DNA from: Pseudeuparius sepicola | Lineage: Eukaryota > Arthropoda > Insecta > Coleoptera > Anthribidae | DNA length: 64,000 nucleotides | Direction of reading: 5' to 3' | Assembly: GCA_963920635.1 (NCBI GenBank) | Contig: OY987303.1 | Coordinates: forward strand, 57,250,278-57,314,277 | Shown here: piece by piece, positions 44,076-55,673 of the stretch | Layout: each line of letters starts with the position of its first letter | Position numbering within the stretch: the stretch's first letter is position 1 | Program-made: the position numbers and the translations under genes | Notes under the pieces: generated by a model | The model's input: the letters and a program-made list of their open reading frames with translations, nothing else | The model's database searches: none | Told to the model about the DNA's origin: nothing

Positions 44076-44959
44076 CAGTGTGGCCATTTTAGTGTGCAAC
44101 ATATGGGAATTTTTTTTTATTAATTGCACAACCAAAATACAAATATTGCCGATAGTTGGTGCATGTTCGATAATCATATTAGGTGCCCTTAGAATGGTTG
44201 CAAGTTAAACAGCATACAGGGTAGGTCGAAAAATATAAAAATTGCACAAGAGTGAAGTACCCTTATTTCAAAAAATTCAGGAAAAGGTTATTAAGGAAAG
44301 TTGTTTAGAATTAAAAGCTATGCCTAAATACCAAAACATAGCCTCCTAAGAAAAAGAAATTTTTTCGTCGAAGAATTTCCTGTTTCTTATTAAACATTTA
44401 AAATAAAAATTTTGCACCTTAAATGAGAGTTTTTTAAAGACACATTATCATTACTAATGTTTTACCTTGTTCATAAGAATTTTTGCGAAATTTTAAAGTT
44501 GTGTTTAATATCGTTGCAACAAACATGAAGTTTGTGATTCCCTAAAAAACTAAAAATCTAAGTTAATTTTACAAATATGCTTGAATTTGAACAAAGTTAT
44601 GAGAAATTAATTTGATTTTGATTAATTTATGAAAGTGTTTAGGGGGAATATTAAAAAATATATATTTTTAGAAAATTATTAATGTTTTTCAAAAAATATT
44701 TTTTTTTCTTAGGAGGCCATGTTTTGGTATTTAGGCATAACTTTTAATTCTAAACAACTTTTCTTAATAACATACTGCTGAATTCTTTGAAATAAATGTA
44801 CTTTACTCTTGAACAATTTTTATATTTTTTTACCTACCCTGTATGCTGCTTGACTTGCAACCATTCTGAGGGCACCTAATATGATTATCGAACATGCACC
44901 AACTTTGTGCAATTAATAAAAAAAATTCCCATATGTTGCACACTAAAATGGCCACACTG
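44076..44959 (-). mobile_element. F2 palindromic element, copy 2
   Basis: TA-flanked (44074-44075, 44960-44961), with the same ends CAGTGTGGCCATTTTAGTGT as 27062-27970 and arms of ~290 bp. Its loop (about 44366-44690) is the reverse complement of that in copy 1, so the two copies are inserted in opposite directions. Non-coding. Confidence 0.88.
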
Positions 44960-44961
44960 TA

Positions 44962-45490
44962 TATTAAAAATGCAGGTATTTTACTTTTTACGTATAAATA
45001 AAGCAAGATATACCTAACTAAACATAGGGTAAGTAAAAATATATATAAGTGTGTACCTAGGAGCAAACGAAATTATTTTCATACTTAACAAGTTTTGCAA
45101 AATTCTAAGTTTTGGATTTGATTTATTTTGTCTTTGGCGTGCCAATTCCCTATTCGCAAATTTAAGTGTGTAGTAAATACGAACTCGCGTAAACAATAAT
45201 GAAACCAAATAATATAGTCATGGGGAAAATTTGCACACGGATGTATCTTTTTACTGATCGGCATTCCTTTAGTATGTTACAACCTAAGCCATCCTGATGC
45301 GATAAGTCATTAAATATTTTCTAAATAGATTATATACTCACTAAATTCTCGTGGAGGTACTGTCAAACTGCCAAACGGTCCTGAAGTGCCATCATAGGCT
45401 TTTAGTTCACAAAATGTTGTTGACTTGTCTCTGCCTGCCAGATCACGCATACTAATATGCTTCTAACCATAAGCATTTGGTAATAATCAT
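44962..45490. other. No gene recognised
   Basis: Unique AT-rich DNA upstream of the possible two-exon gene; short frames only. Confidence 0.35.
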
Positions 45491-45491
45491 A

Positions 45492-46060
45492 ATGGAACAG
45501 CAGCTGTTTGATTGGTCACCAAAATGTGCCTTACAAATTTTTATACATTTATGTGCGTCTTCTGGTGCAATATTCGCAAATTTGCCTTCTTCCATTGCTG
45601 ACATCTGCAAATATCAATATTTTTGTTTACAAGAAAGAAAAAACACACCTGTGACATGTTGGCTTTATATTATTCAACGTATGTATACTTATAATTATTA
45701 TGCCTAATACGAGTATTATAGATATGTAATAATATAATAATATTTCGATGTCTATAGAAATAATCGATCAAGACATTTTTCTTAATTATACGTCAAACTA
45801 AATCTTTCCTTTCATGGTCTTTAGGAATTCGAAAAAAGGACACACAGATTTTTAATTGCTTTTACAGCCATCCGCACTGCAATAATAAGAATCGTGATAA
45901 GCCGTCACTACTTAAAATTGGCAACGGTATTGGATTTAATTTACTCGCACCCGGTACAATACGAAGCACACCGTTCCGAGAGACACTGTGTAACAAAGTG
46001 ACGCAGGAGGGAAATATTTGTTTACACAGGCCAAGTGAGCGGACTTATAGTATTCTTTAG
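45492..46060 (+). CDS. Possible two-exon gene, 140 residues, unknown function
   Basis: Exon 1 (45492-45678) starts MEQQLFDWSPKCALQIFIHL and ends at a strong donor, CAAC-GTATGT. Exon 2 (45825-46060) follows the polypyrimidine acceptor CTTTCATGGTCTTTAG and stays open for 78 codons to TAG. The phases agree (1 nt plus 2 nt). Exon 2 reads IRKKDTQIFNCFYSHPHCNN, later GIGFNLLAPGTIRSTPF, with a mixed charged composition and no stop in 236 bases. Cysteines are frequent (about nine). I recognise no domain. It could be host, or a gene of an unrecognised mobile element; chance is the third option. Confidence 0.35.
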
Positions 46061-46433
46061 ACTTACAGTATTTATAGTAGTCTGTACATTTTGCCATACC
46101 GTTGAATAATTCTTTCAAAATTTGTAAAAATTTGCAAATTTCCACCCCTCTGTATAGCAGGAGTACTGCCATGCGAACGTGAACCAGTTGCACTAAAAAT
46201 GTTTCTGAGTATACAAACGCACCATTCAGAAGTTACATTGGAAAATGTATTTTTACATTTTTTGCACCTATAAAAATACATCATCTTTTACTAACACCTA
46301 TTAAAATTATTACTTTAAAAAGTGATGGATAAAAAATGTTTCGGTGGAGTTTAAAATTGTGCTGCAGTTTTTATGCGAATATAACAAAATACTGCGCGAT
46401 TTAAAAGCACGCCACATTTCCTATACACACAAA
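46061..46433. other. No gene recognised
   Basis: Minus-strand frame 46072-46284 contains RCKKCKNTF but no complete finger. Nothing else seen. Confidence 0.35.
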
Positions 46434-46987
46434 AAAATCTAGGATCAGATTTGAAAATAATATTAGTATCACAATAATAGATTTCATTTAAATCTAAGTA
46501 GAAATATTTTAACCTCAGTGATTATTTGGACTGAGCGTTATTTTAAAATCAGAAACTAATATTACTTTGAAAATAGTTATGTACTTTGAGGATATAGCCT
46601 AGCAATAACCTAAAACTAACACTAACGGTTTAATATAATATTATTTTGAAAATACGTTAGACTAATATTCAATTCAGATTTATAGTCAAATGTAAACTCA
46701 GTGTAACATCACTGCTCATTGCGGTCAAAATAAATCTAAAAGTTATCTTAAAGCTTCATATTGATATTACGAGATTGTCAGTTGAACTCTAACAAAAATC
46801 ATTAGTGTCATTTTGACTATTATACCTTGCAAAACTCCTCCACAGTAGACGGTGCCATTTGCGATCGAACAGTGGCCATTACTAGACGTAGCCGCGTATT
46901 ATTAGTTCCTACATTTTGAATACCTACGTGCCGATACTGTGGACGCTGCAACCGTTGACGTTTATTTTCTAAGTGAAGTGTACGTAC

Positions 46988-47058
46988 AAGATTGAGGATT
47001 TGTTACGTGGATGGGGCTTCTCTGAAGAGGCATGTCAAAAATTGACAAAAATTTATTG
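46988..47058 (+). pseudogene. Exon-like segment with strong donor
   Basis: Reads KIEDLLRGWGFSEEACQKL then TKIYW and stops at TTG-GTATGT, a consensus donor. The peptide resembles the short helical SAM-like N-termini of many uncharacterised insect proteins (..LL..WGL.E...), but this is impressionistic. There is no in-frame ATG just upstream, and candidate acceptors near 47220 and 47258 lead into frames that soon stop, so it looks like a decayed gene. Confidence 0.3.
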
Positions 47059-48032
47059 GTATGTTGCTATTATATCATTTAAGTACTTATAATAGGTACA
47101 TGTGTACCTTAATGTACCGTACTCCCCATTGAAAGTCGATTCATAATGGTTTTAATTGTCGTTAGGGAATTTCCGTTAATACTTAATAATTGTAACAAAA
47201 CTTAGTTTTCATTCTTCTACAGCACATAATTTAAATGAATTCATTTATAGTTATCCAAAACCGCTGTCAATATATAAAACCAAAACCAATATAGATTTCA
47301 GATGAGCAAACTTCAGATATTCAAAAAAGATCCAGGTCATTTTTTGTATTTTTTTTGTCACAAGTTCTCTAATTGTTATAATTTTTTCAGAACGATATGG
47401 AGCAAAGAAAACATATCATTAAGTAATTTTATTGAAGTGTCGCTTTACACGCAATAAATGAGTTATGGTTGTAAGAAGAACTGAAGGAGATTTTCATCAT
47501 TTCAATTTTTTGAAGCTATGCTGCCTAATAGGTTGTATGTAGAATTCTTAAATTTGTGGAAAAAGGTGCCTCACTACCAAATGAAACTGGGTCTTTGGGT
47601 TTTCAGAAAAAAAATATGTCCCCAGTTGTTATATTATGATCTGTTACATTTTCGTTAGGCCACCCTGTACCTACTTGTTTATACATATACTTACAAGCTA
47701 GGTCCAGAACTGTATGTATAAATTTATTCTTTAATAAAATATTAGCCACTTAAAATATGATTTTTAATTCACAAACCTGTACTTAGTCTTATACAACTTA
47801 CTATAAAAAAACAGGAATATATTTTTTGAGACCATACCATATATTTGGAAAAAAATATATTAATTAACCTGAGACTTGGAGAATTTGAGGCTGGTTGCAT
47901 TTTATTCCAAAAATTTCGCAATCTGTACATATTCAGTATAATGCATCAAAATTTAAAAACGAAGTTAAAAGCGTGTATATACCTATATTTTGAATAAAAT
48001 ACAAAAACTTCATATTTAGTGACTTTAACGTA

Positions 48033-48144
48033 CAGGGTGATCCACATAACATTGTAACCCCCTTAACTTCTTTATTTTTCGAGTTAAAGAAAACATCGAA
48101 GAAGAAGTTAAGGGCGGGGGTAAAATGTTATGTGGATCACCCTG
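48033..48144. repeat. 112-bp palindromic MITE
   Basis: CAGGGTGATCCACATAACAT at one end, mirrored at the other; it can fold into one hairpin around ATTTTTCGAG. Related solo ends lie at about 25265 and 28183. Confidence 0.8.
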
Positions 48145-48799
48145 CTAGACATTTGATACCATCTTGTATCCATATTATAGTCAAATTGATTCATGTGTAG
48201 CGTTTACGTGTGATATTTTAGGTTTATTTCAAAATGTGGGAAGTAGGAAGTATTATAATAATATTAAAAATAAATCATTTCATTCTTTTCTATAGACAAA
48301 ATAAACAAAAATTCAGATTCGTTTGAAATTATCATAGTTTCACACTAACCCCATACATTATTTAACTGATTACTTCTAAATAGAGTAAAATCAACAATAA
48401 GCAATCACAGATTTGAAGCTAAATTTGTTTCATTTGACTAAATTTTATAGTTATTTAGAATGCAAATTGTGTGTTAAACGCCTCTTTGTTAGATTCGTCT
48501 AGATAATATTCTAGGATGGAAATGATCCTTAGCAATATACTTTGATGGAATCTAATTTCTTTTCGTTTTAATCATATTATTTGATAAACTGTGATCACAA
48601 AGTTATTATTTAATTGATATTTAACTGATCATACATATGAATTAAAATAAGTATGCAGTATATTCAAAAATACCCTATATAGTGATACTAATAATAAAAT
48701 CGTTCTGTGTCGAAATTCGTGTAGGTTGTATAGGGTGACTAAGATATGGTTAAAGCCATATATATTATATTCGGTTTAACCTAGATTTTTTTGTGTGTA

Positions 48800-49230
48800 C
48801 GCGTTAATATTTATATTTTAATATCGCAAACGAACTTTTTTACGCCCCGCCCCCCCCCCTGAAAATTGAACCCGCCTAAAGCCGGCAACATCCGCAGCGC
48901 GACCGCGTAATGTCGCCATTCCCCGACCCCTTATCTGGTATTTCCAGCCCGCACGTATGTAGGGTCGGCTGGATGGAGTCGTTTATGCAGAATTTAAAGT
49001 AATCGCAATAATACACAGCCATGCGTGGTCGGGGAACAACGCTTTTCGGGCCGTAAACCGACGAAAAACGGCGGGGCATTATCACGGGCCACGTTTCTAG
49101 TCCGGGGGAGAACGCACGCAGTCCGAAAATCACACTATAGAGGATATAAAATTGCATACAAATACAAATATGTATACCCCGATTATTGTGAGAAGTCCAC
49201 AAAATCCCTAGTAATTTTCTGTTAACCATG
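48800..49230. other. GC-richer unique DNA
   Basis: Contains a 12-base C run near 48847 and CpG-containing sequence to about 49130. No gene recognised. Confidence 0.35.
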
Positions 49231-49238
49231 GGTATAAC

Positions 49239-50354
49239 CACGGGCGTAGCCAGGATTTAGTTTTGGGGGGGGTTTAGTTTGAGAAGTAAATAAAACAACA
49301 AAAATATACTTACATGAAATTTAATATCTATATATTCATCCGAAAAAATGCGACATATCTATAAAGTTCTTAACTTTAAATGAAATGGATAAATTAATTT
49401 CGTTCCTCTGCGCTAAATCTAAAACCATTAAAGAAGAAATCTTCGGCTTTAATATATCCACTACTTCATCTGCATGAATTTCTGTTCCATAGTGAATGTT
49501 CATTAGAGCCAAACCATTAAGTCTGTTTTCACTTGTAGTGTTTCGTAAATAGTTTTTCAGTCTCCTTAGGCTCGAGAAAGACCTTTCTGGGGTAGCAGTG
49601 GATACAGGAATGGTAGCCAAGATTTGTAGTAATGTGTAAATATTAGGATAAAGGTTTTTATCGCACATATCTAGGCATTCCAAACTAGATTTCGGGGTAG
49701 GCAGTCTTCTTATCAGCATGCAAGGTAGCTGAAGCTTTGATAGCTAAATCCAAATTTGTTTCTTTATTAGAAACCCCTTGACCTTGACTACACCACTTTT
49801 TCCAGTAGTCCATACCTTTAAGTTTATCACCCTTCCTTTTTTTCCCCTCTATTTTTCGACAGTAATAATGATTCACGTATCTATCCTTAACAAGGTCATC
49901 GAATAACAGCGCACTAAAATTACTCACTTACACGGTACACTTAATTCTCTTCACTATTCGTTCACCACTTTTCACTTTTATTCGCTTCGAGTTCGCATGG
50001 AACAATACTGCCGTAAGCGCGGTCACGCGCCGCGGCGCCGCTTATATAGCAGCCCAGTAGCCGTCCAGAAACTTCCACGAACTTCCACAAAGTTCCGCTC
50101 ATTTCGACCGAGGGGCGTGGCTAATAATCGAGAAACAACGCAAAGTGTCCCTACAATACAAAATAGTTCGGCTGCAACTGCGTCTGCCTCTCGTCAAAAG
50201 ATGGCGCTAGGCGCTACTATTACTATATATATTCAAACGTAATAATAATTTAACTCTTCACTCCTCGTATTTTTTCGGTATAATATTAGGTAATATTTTG
50301 CTTATTTCGGGGGGGGTTTGAACCCCCGAAACCCCCCCCTTGGCTACGCCCGTG
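49239..50354 (-). mobile_element. Non-autonomous hAT element, copy 3
   Basis: Ends CACGGGCGTAGCCAGG and CTTGGCTACGCCCGTG; flanks GGTATAAC (49231-49238) and GGAATAAC (50355-50362) match at seven of eight bases. The G runs are only 8 long at each end. TATA box at 50041-50048 (minus). Confidence 0.92.
49336..49927 (-). pseudogene. hAT transposase remnant (copy 3)
   Basis: Same organisation as copy 1. A 9-bp shortening where the others read KRKSRRFLL moves the frame so that the downstream part runs on to 49336 and ends NFIDMSHFFG. The dimerisation motif is intact; there is no catalytic core. Confidence 0.85.
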
Positions 50355-50362
50355 GGAATAAC

Positions 50363-50915
50363 ATTGGCATATATGCGTCGCAACCAGTTAATGACGTCAC
50401 TCACTCATTGATTTATGATGTGAAAAGTTACCCAAGTGATACGAAAAAAGAACATAATAAAATAAAAACCCTATTGCAATCACGATTATACCGCTACCTA
50501 CAAATAAATATAACTACGACTACAACTCATTTTAATAATAATTTCAAACGTCATGGAAACACTTTTATTTTGATATTTTGATATAATCAGCTACTTGCGG
50601 CTGTGTCTATATGGTGCGTACTCAGGCAAATTTTATATCGGTGTTGTGAAATGACCGTGAAGGTTTTCCGGATCGTTCAAAAGAGTTCAAACTTTGGGCA
50701 TCGAAAATATTCGCGGGTTTTGTACGTTTTGTGTGTTTTACCGCTACCGTCTGCGTTGTTCTTGTTCGTGTTATTAGTACCCTTTTAGTACTTATTGATT
50801 GTGCAAATGGGCTCGTTGCATTTTTTGAGGCATTGTTGCCAACTTAGGATGGCGAAATTACCAATTGACAGTCCCAAGGACTTCTTAAAATAATTTGACT
50901 ATACCTCTTCAATTA
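50363..50915. other. No gene recognised
   Basis: Unique-looking; short unrecognised frames. Confidence 0.35.
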
Positions 50916-50917
50916 TA

Positions 50918-51743
50918 CAGGGTGAATCAGTTTTTTGTAGCAGGACTTTAAGAGGTGAAATTAACCGCACTTTTTTGTATAAACTATATCTTTTTAAGGT
51001 TCATAGAAAAGTTACAGGGTGTTAAAGTTCAAAAAAATTTGTGGATTTTATCGAATATTCAGGTACCAAAAAACCTGTTTCTTACATTAAATAAAGTAAC
51101 TTTTTCCAATAAACTAACCCATTCAAGGTTTTACTTTTCAAGATACAGAGCGTAACATTATTGTATCTTCCTTAAATGTTTTAGACCCTGTAACTTCAAA
51201 AGTATAGCCTTAAGTAGGTAAGTTTATTGGAAAAAGTTACTTTATTTAAAGTAACAAACACATTATTTCTACTAAGTGTTACTTATGGAGCAATCTTTTT
51301 AGGTAATTTTTCAGAAATACCCCGTAATAATACAAAAAAGTTAAATTTGCCATTAAACTATAACACATGCAAACAAATACCAAGAGGACATTTTTGTCTG
51401 CAATTAAAATCTACACAAAAGATTTAATACCTTTTATTACAATACAAAGCGATTCATTCTTTTTCTAAAAACAATTTTACCAATTACCCACTTCTCCGCC
51501 ACTGGTTGTGCAACATGTTCGATATTATCAGGTTTTACGCTAACCCATGCCGTTATAACGTGTACCAAATATGACTTAAATATTTCAACTAGTTTGGTAA
51601 ATATTCAATAAAGTCCACATATTTTTTTCCAACTTTAACACAATTTTTCTATGAATCCTTAAAAGATATAGTTTATACGAAAAAATGAGTTTTGAAGATC
51701 TATCACCTGTTAAAGTCCTGCTACAAAAAATTGATTCACCCTG
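50918..51743. mobile_element. F3 foldback element
   Basis: TA-flanked (50916-50917, 51744-51745), with ends CAGGGTGAATCAGTTTTTTG and its near complement. Outer arms of ~160 bp are inverted copies. A second, inner inverted pair shares GTAACTTTTTCCAATAAACT (about 51094 against 51221-51243). Non-coding. Confidence 0.83.
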
Positions 51744-51745
51744 TA

Positions 51746-52085
51746 TTTATCTACAATGTTTTATTTATTTATTCTATAAATCTTCTTCGTCCTCTTTTTC
51801 GCTAAATTTCAAATAAGCCGCCAAAAACGCAACTTTCTTTTTGGCCTCCCCTCTACTGTCAGCACAACATATAGCGCATTCTATCTTTATTTACGAGGCC
51901 CGTTGGCTATATTTACAACAACAAAAAATAACAAAAATATTAAAATTTTAGAAATATTTTTCTCTTTCTAAATTGAGTTCTTTTTGGTTTTGGTGACAGC
52001 CAAGGCAAGGAATTTAAATCTATTTAGATATGAATACATCATATCCTACATACATCATAACTTACTGTCCGCGACTCCAAAGATA
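51746..52085. other. No gene recognised
   Basis: AT-rich unique sequence. Confidence 0.35.
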
Positions 52086-52089
52086 ACTC

Positions 52090-52535
52090 ATTCGGGCAAA
52101 TTTTTGAAGTCGGTTTTAATTTTTTTTGTTAAAATTTCTTATTTTTTAGCGAATTATTAAGAATTATCGAAATCGGTCCAATATTAAATTCCATCCCCTA
52201 TTTGTTCACCCTTAGGATTGAAATTTTTCTCTTGAAATTTAATTTCTCTTCAAATTTAAATGTGACCACCCCTAAGGTAACCCCTTTCTAATAAAGTAAG
52301 AATCATACAAATCGGTCCAATATGAACTTGCATCCCCTATTTATCCACCCTTAGGGGTGGAATTTTTTCTTCAAATTTAAATGAGACCAGTCTGTAGGTA
52401 TACCCTTTCAAATAAAAAAATAATTGTCCAAATCGGTTTATAAATGACGCAGTTCTGAGGTAACGAACATAAAAAAACATACAACCTGAATTGATAAGCG
52501 CCTCCTTTTATGAAGTCGATTAAAAATGTGTTGTT
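52090..52535 (+). repeat. Repeat with internal ~140-bp subrepeats, LINE/SINE-tail-like
   Basis: AATCGGTCCAATAT followed by CATCCCCTATTT and CACCCTTAGG occurs at about 52170 and again at about 52311; a third partial unit (AAATCGGTTTATAAATGA) is at 52430. It ends GAATTGATAAGCGCCTCC and GAAGTCGATTAAAAA, a tail wording seen on insect non-LTR/SINE repeats. No RT is present. Confidence 0.5.
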
Positions 52536-53597
52536 TGGAGAATATTTTGTAGTAGTAGGGCTTTAGAACATCAAAACTACCGGGGACACCCGATTGGATC
52601 TCGATCATAAAACAGAAGTCCGCTGATGATCGCAGAAAATTACAATTAGGTTAGGTGGCAATATCTCTTCCTCGTCTTTCTGTGGTAGGTACTACCAAAC
52701 AGCAGATGGTGACAATAAATAGTGAATTATTCAGGGCCAAAATAAATACCACTTTAACTACAATATATCGATGGATTGTTATAGATAATCGAATTGATAA
52801 TATTTCCTTTTTTACGCGGTATAGGTATATGGTTTTCCCATCAAATTTTGACAATGCCTTTGCGAGTTTTTGTCGTATTTTGCCAAATTGAAACGTAACG
52901 AGTATAGAGTTGTCTGCCTAGAACTTAGCTTTCCAGAAAGACTACCCCGACCGTTCAATTACAACTTTTGTATCAATTTTCAAGTTGTTCTATCCCCCGG
53001 ACTAACCATGGTGCTAATAAACAGGAAGCCCGGTAGGATACACTTAGTGAGAGGTTTTCAGAATCAGAAAGGAATATAAAGTTGCACCTTTCGCGTCGAA
53101 GGTGTAAGTATCTGGTTTCCAGGGAAAACAATGGGGTTTGGAAATTAAGAAGATGAAGGCGTATCGGTTACCTGTAAACAAAGAAATTGTATAATACCTG
53201 TAACAAAGACTAATCTATGATGCGCGGCAAAACTTTTCTTTGTTACCTACGGCATATCGAAAATTGGTTCGAGCTGCTGTCCTTTGTGAATAGTATCATA
53301 GTAGAAAAGTGCAAGAATAATGTTAAAGTTCCATAGCGCAAGGTGGCGTTTCCTGTATTGGCCAAAATAAATGTGACCAAGTGACTTTAATTTCAATGTT
53401 GGACCGTGCAACTCGAGAAACTTTTCACTGGAAAGCGCAGAGTCCGTGTTGTTCCCTTTAAAATTCATTTTACGTTAAATCGGAATGACAAAGGGAAATT
53501 TATGTGGCTTTGAGATAGACGCTTAAATAGTTAAAACTAATTTCTGGTTTGTTAACTTTTGGTACTACCCGCTTTTCGTTGTTACGTATCCCTTATA
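52536..53597. other. No gene recognised
   Basis: Contains short unrecognised frames (52655, 52870, 53247). No repeat partner seen. Confidence 0.35.
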
Positions 53598-53599
53598 TA

Positions 53600-55020
53600 C
53601 ACTCACCGGCACGAAAAACGGAGCACTTACAATTTTTATTTAAAAAATGTTAAATTTTAATACTTTGCGATGGTTTATTATTATAATAAGTTAAACGCAA
53701 ACAACAACATGTTTTAAGTAATTTCTAATAACAATTGGGCGCTTTTTTTAAATAAAAACTTTTGTTACAATTTAAAAAATTAGAACGATGAACCCACATT
53801 GGTGTTGTGGCAAAATGTCCTTAAATGAATCAAAACTTAAACGATTTTTGAGCAAAAACTAATGAGGAGCATTTTTAATAACGGGTATTACCCCCGCGAG
53901 CTCGAATGATTGCATGCATTCTCCGTGGCATGCCTAAAATCAAATGGCGAATGTCCTCTTGAGGAATAAGGTCCCATTCCTCTAAAAGAGCTTGTTTCAA
54001 CTGATTTATGGTTAAAGGAGCAGGAACACGACTTCGCATTCTTCGCCCAAGCATGTCCCAAACATGTTCAATCGGGTTCGCATCTGGACTTAACGCTGGC
54101 CACTCCAAAACAGGAATGTTTACATCATTTAAATACTGTTGAGTGATTCTTGCGGTATGAGGTCTGGCATTATCATGCATCAGAAGAAAGTTCTTTCCAA
54201 TAATTTCCACCATTACTGAACCTCCTTGGTATCCTACTCTAGGACTGAAGGTACATTCTGCAAAACGCTCTTGTAGTCTTCGCCATACTCTCTCGCGACC
54301 ATCTGGAGATCGCAGGCTAAACCTGGACTCATCAGTAAATAAAATTCGCCCCCAATCATTTTCACCCCAGTGCTCATGATTTCTGGCAAACCGAAGTCGC
54401 GCAACACGATGACGCCTAAGAAGCTCTGGACCTGTTGCAGGTCTACGACTGGTAAGATTGGCTTCTCCAAGTCTTCGTCTAACTGTACGTTCGCTTACAT
54501 TGGTATTCCGGACATGATGAAGTCTATTTCTGATTTCTACAGCTGTAGCACGACGATCTCGTAGACTTTGCAAGAGGATGAAGCGATCATCATGAGCGTT
54601 AGTTTTTCGTTGGGGACCAGTTCCAGGTCGTCTGGTGTAAGCTCTAGTTTTCAAAAAACGTGTATAAATACGGTGCACAGTGCTATTGGATACGGCATAT
54701 TGTTGGGCAACATATCGCTCAGTTCTTCCGTTTTGAAGCAACGCAACAATAGCAGCCGCTGTTTCAGGATTAACAGCCATATTTTTACCTTAAAAAGTCA
54801 TGGCCAACTAAGACTTGTGTACTTTTTAATTTTTGGAAATTTTTATTCAAAACAGTCTAGTCTTGCTTTTCAAATAAACGTTTAATTGTTGTTAGATATT
54901 ACTTAAAACATGTTGTTGTTTGCTTTTAACTTATTATAATAATAAACCATTGCAAAGTATTAAAATTTTACATTTTTTAAATAAAAATTATAAGTGCTCC
55001 GTTTTTCGTGCCGGTGAGTG
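53600..55020 (-). mobile_element. Tc1 element, copy A
   Basis: TA at 53598-53599 and 55021-55022. Ends CACTCACCGGCACGAAAAAC are the outermost part of ~137-bp inverted repeats (53600-53736, 54884-55020). The gene is on the minus strand. Compared with copy B it lacks ~72 bp of leader and 114 bp of the catalytic region. Copy B lies 4.4 kb away in the opposite orientation. Confidence 0.95.
53875..54780 (-). pseudogene. Tc1 transposase with in-frame 38-codon deletion
   Basis: 301-residue frame from ATG at 54780. Two helix-turn-helix units (residues ~5-45 and ~70-110) with the linker RRPGTGPQ bind the inverted repeats in Tc1 proteins. Catalytic D is in ILFTDESRF. The block VLEWPALSPDANPIEHVWD supplies the catalytic E, with 34 residues between the D of MHDNARPH and that E (DD34E). 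Directly after GSVMV the sequence jumps to IIGKNFLLMHDN, losing 114 bp present in copy B. The frame stays open but the fold of the catalytic core would be broken, so activity is unlikely. Confidence 0.9.
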
Positions 55021-55022
55021 TA

Positions 55023-55671
55023 AATGTTGTTTGATTAAGAGATATAGGGCGTTGAAGTCTGGCTATATTTCCCAAAATAAGCAAGCTGTTGAACTTCAAA
55101 CTGATGAAATAAGTCTTAGAACTTCAACTATTTTCTTGCACACGGAAAAAATAAAAATATTTACAAAAATGGTGTCAATATATTCTGCATTATTCTCTTG
55201 CGAAGTTTCATTCACGAATTTGTTATTTCCCGGGTTTATTTTTGGAATTATTACATTGAGAAAACTCCATCAGGAATTCCACGAATTATGGAAAGCGCTT
55301 CAAGATTGTGTCTGGCACGTCGTTTGATATACATTTTTAATTCCTTTGCCCTCGAGTATATAGGTAGCATGAAACATTTTTTCTTAAAAAGCTTTCTCTT
55401 AAATTATACAGTTTGAGTGTAAGCCTAAAATAAATATAAGCTGTTTTCTTATTTAGACCAAAGGAAATTGTAACCGAACTGCCTATATTGCAAGATTGCA
55501 TTGTTAGCTATAGATAAAAATTCCTCAATGAGGTTAAAAAGTTAAATGATCTTTTATCTGACGTTTAGTCGTTACCTAAAAGAAAAAATAGTTCAATAAT
55601 GGATCATTTCATTGTCTATTTCTCGCAATATATTGGCGATTTTGACGTTCGGATTAAAAAAAAATAGATTA
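55023..55671. other. No gene recognised
   Basis: AT-rich with a 130-codon alternative-start frame that begins inside the Tc1 end; not considered a gene. Confidence 0.35.
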
Positions 55672-55673
55672 TA

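Larger units (their letters stand above)
46436..48797. mobile_element. 2.36-kb TIR element of unknown family
   Basis: CACACAAAAAAATCTAGG at 46436 and its exact complement ending at 48797 are both bordered by TA (46434-46435, 48798-48799). The left subterminal region repeats variants of TTTGAAAATAATATTAG several times. The interior has a GC-richer promoter/leader-like stretch (46840-46985) and an exon-like segment with a strong donor, but no transposase that I recognise. A small palindrome is nested at 48033-48144. The family is unknown; the TIR pair and TA flanks are the evidence. Confidence 0.6.
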
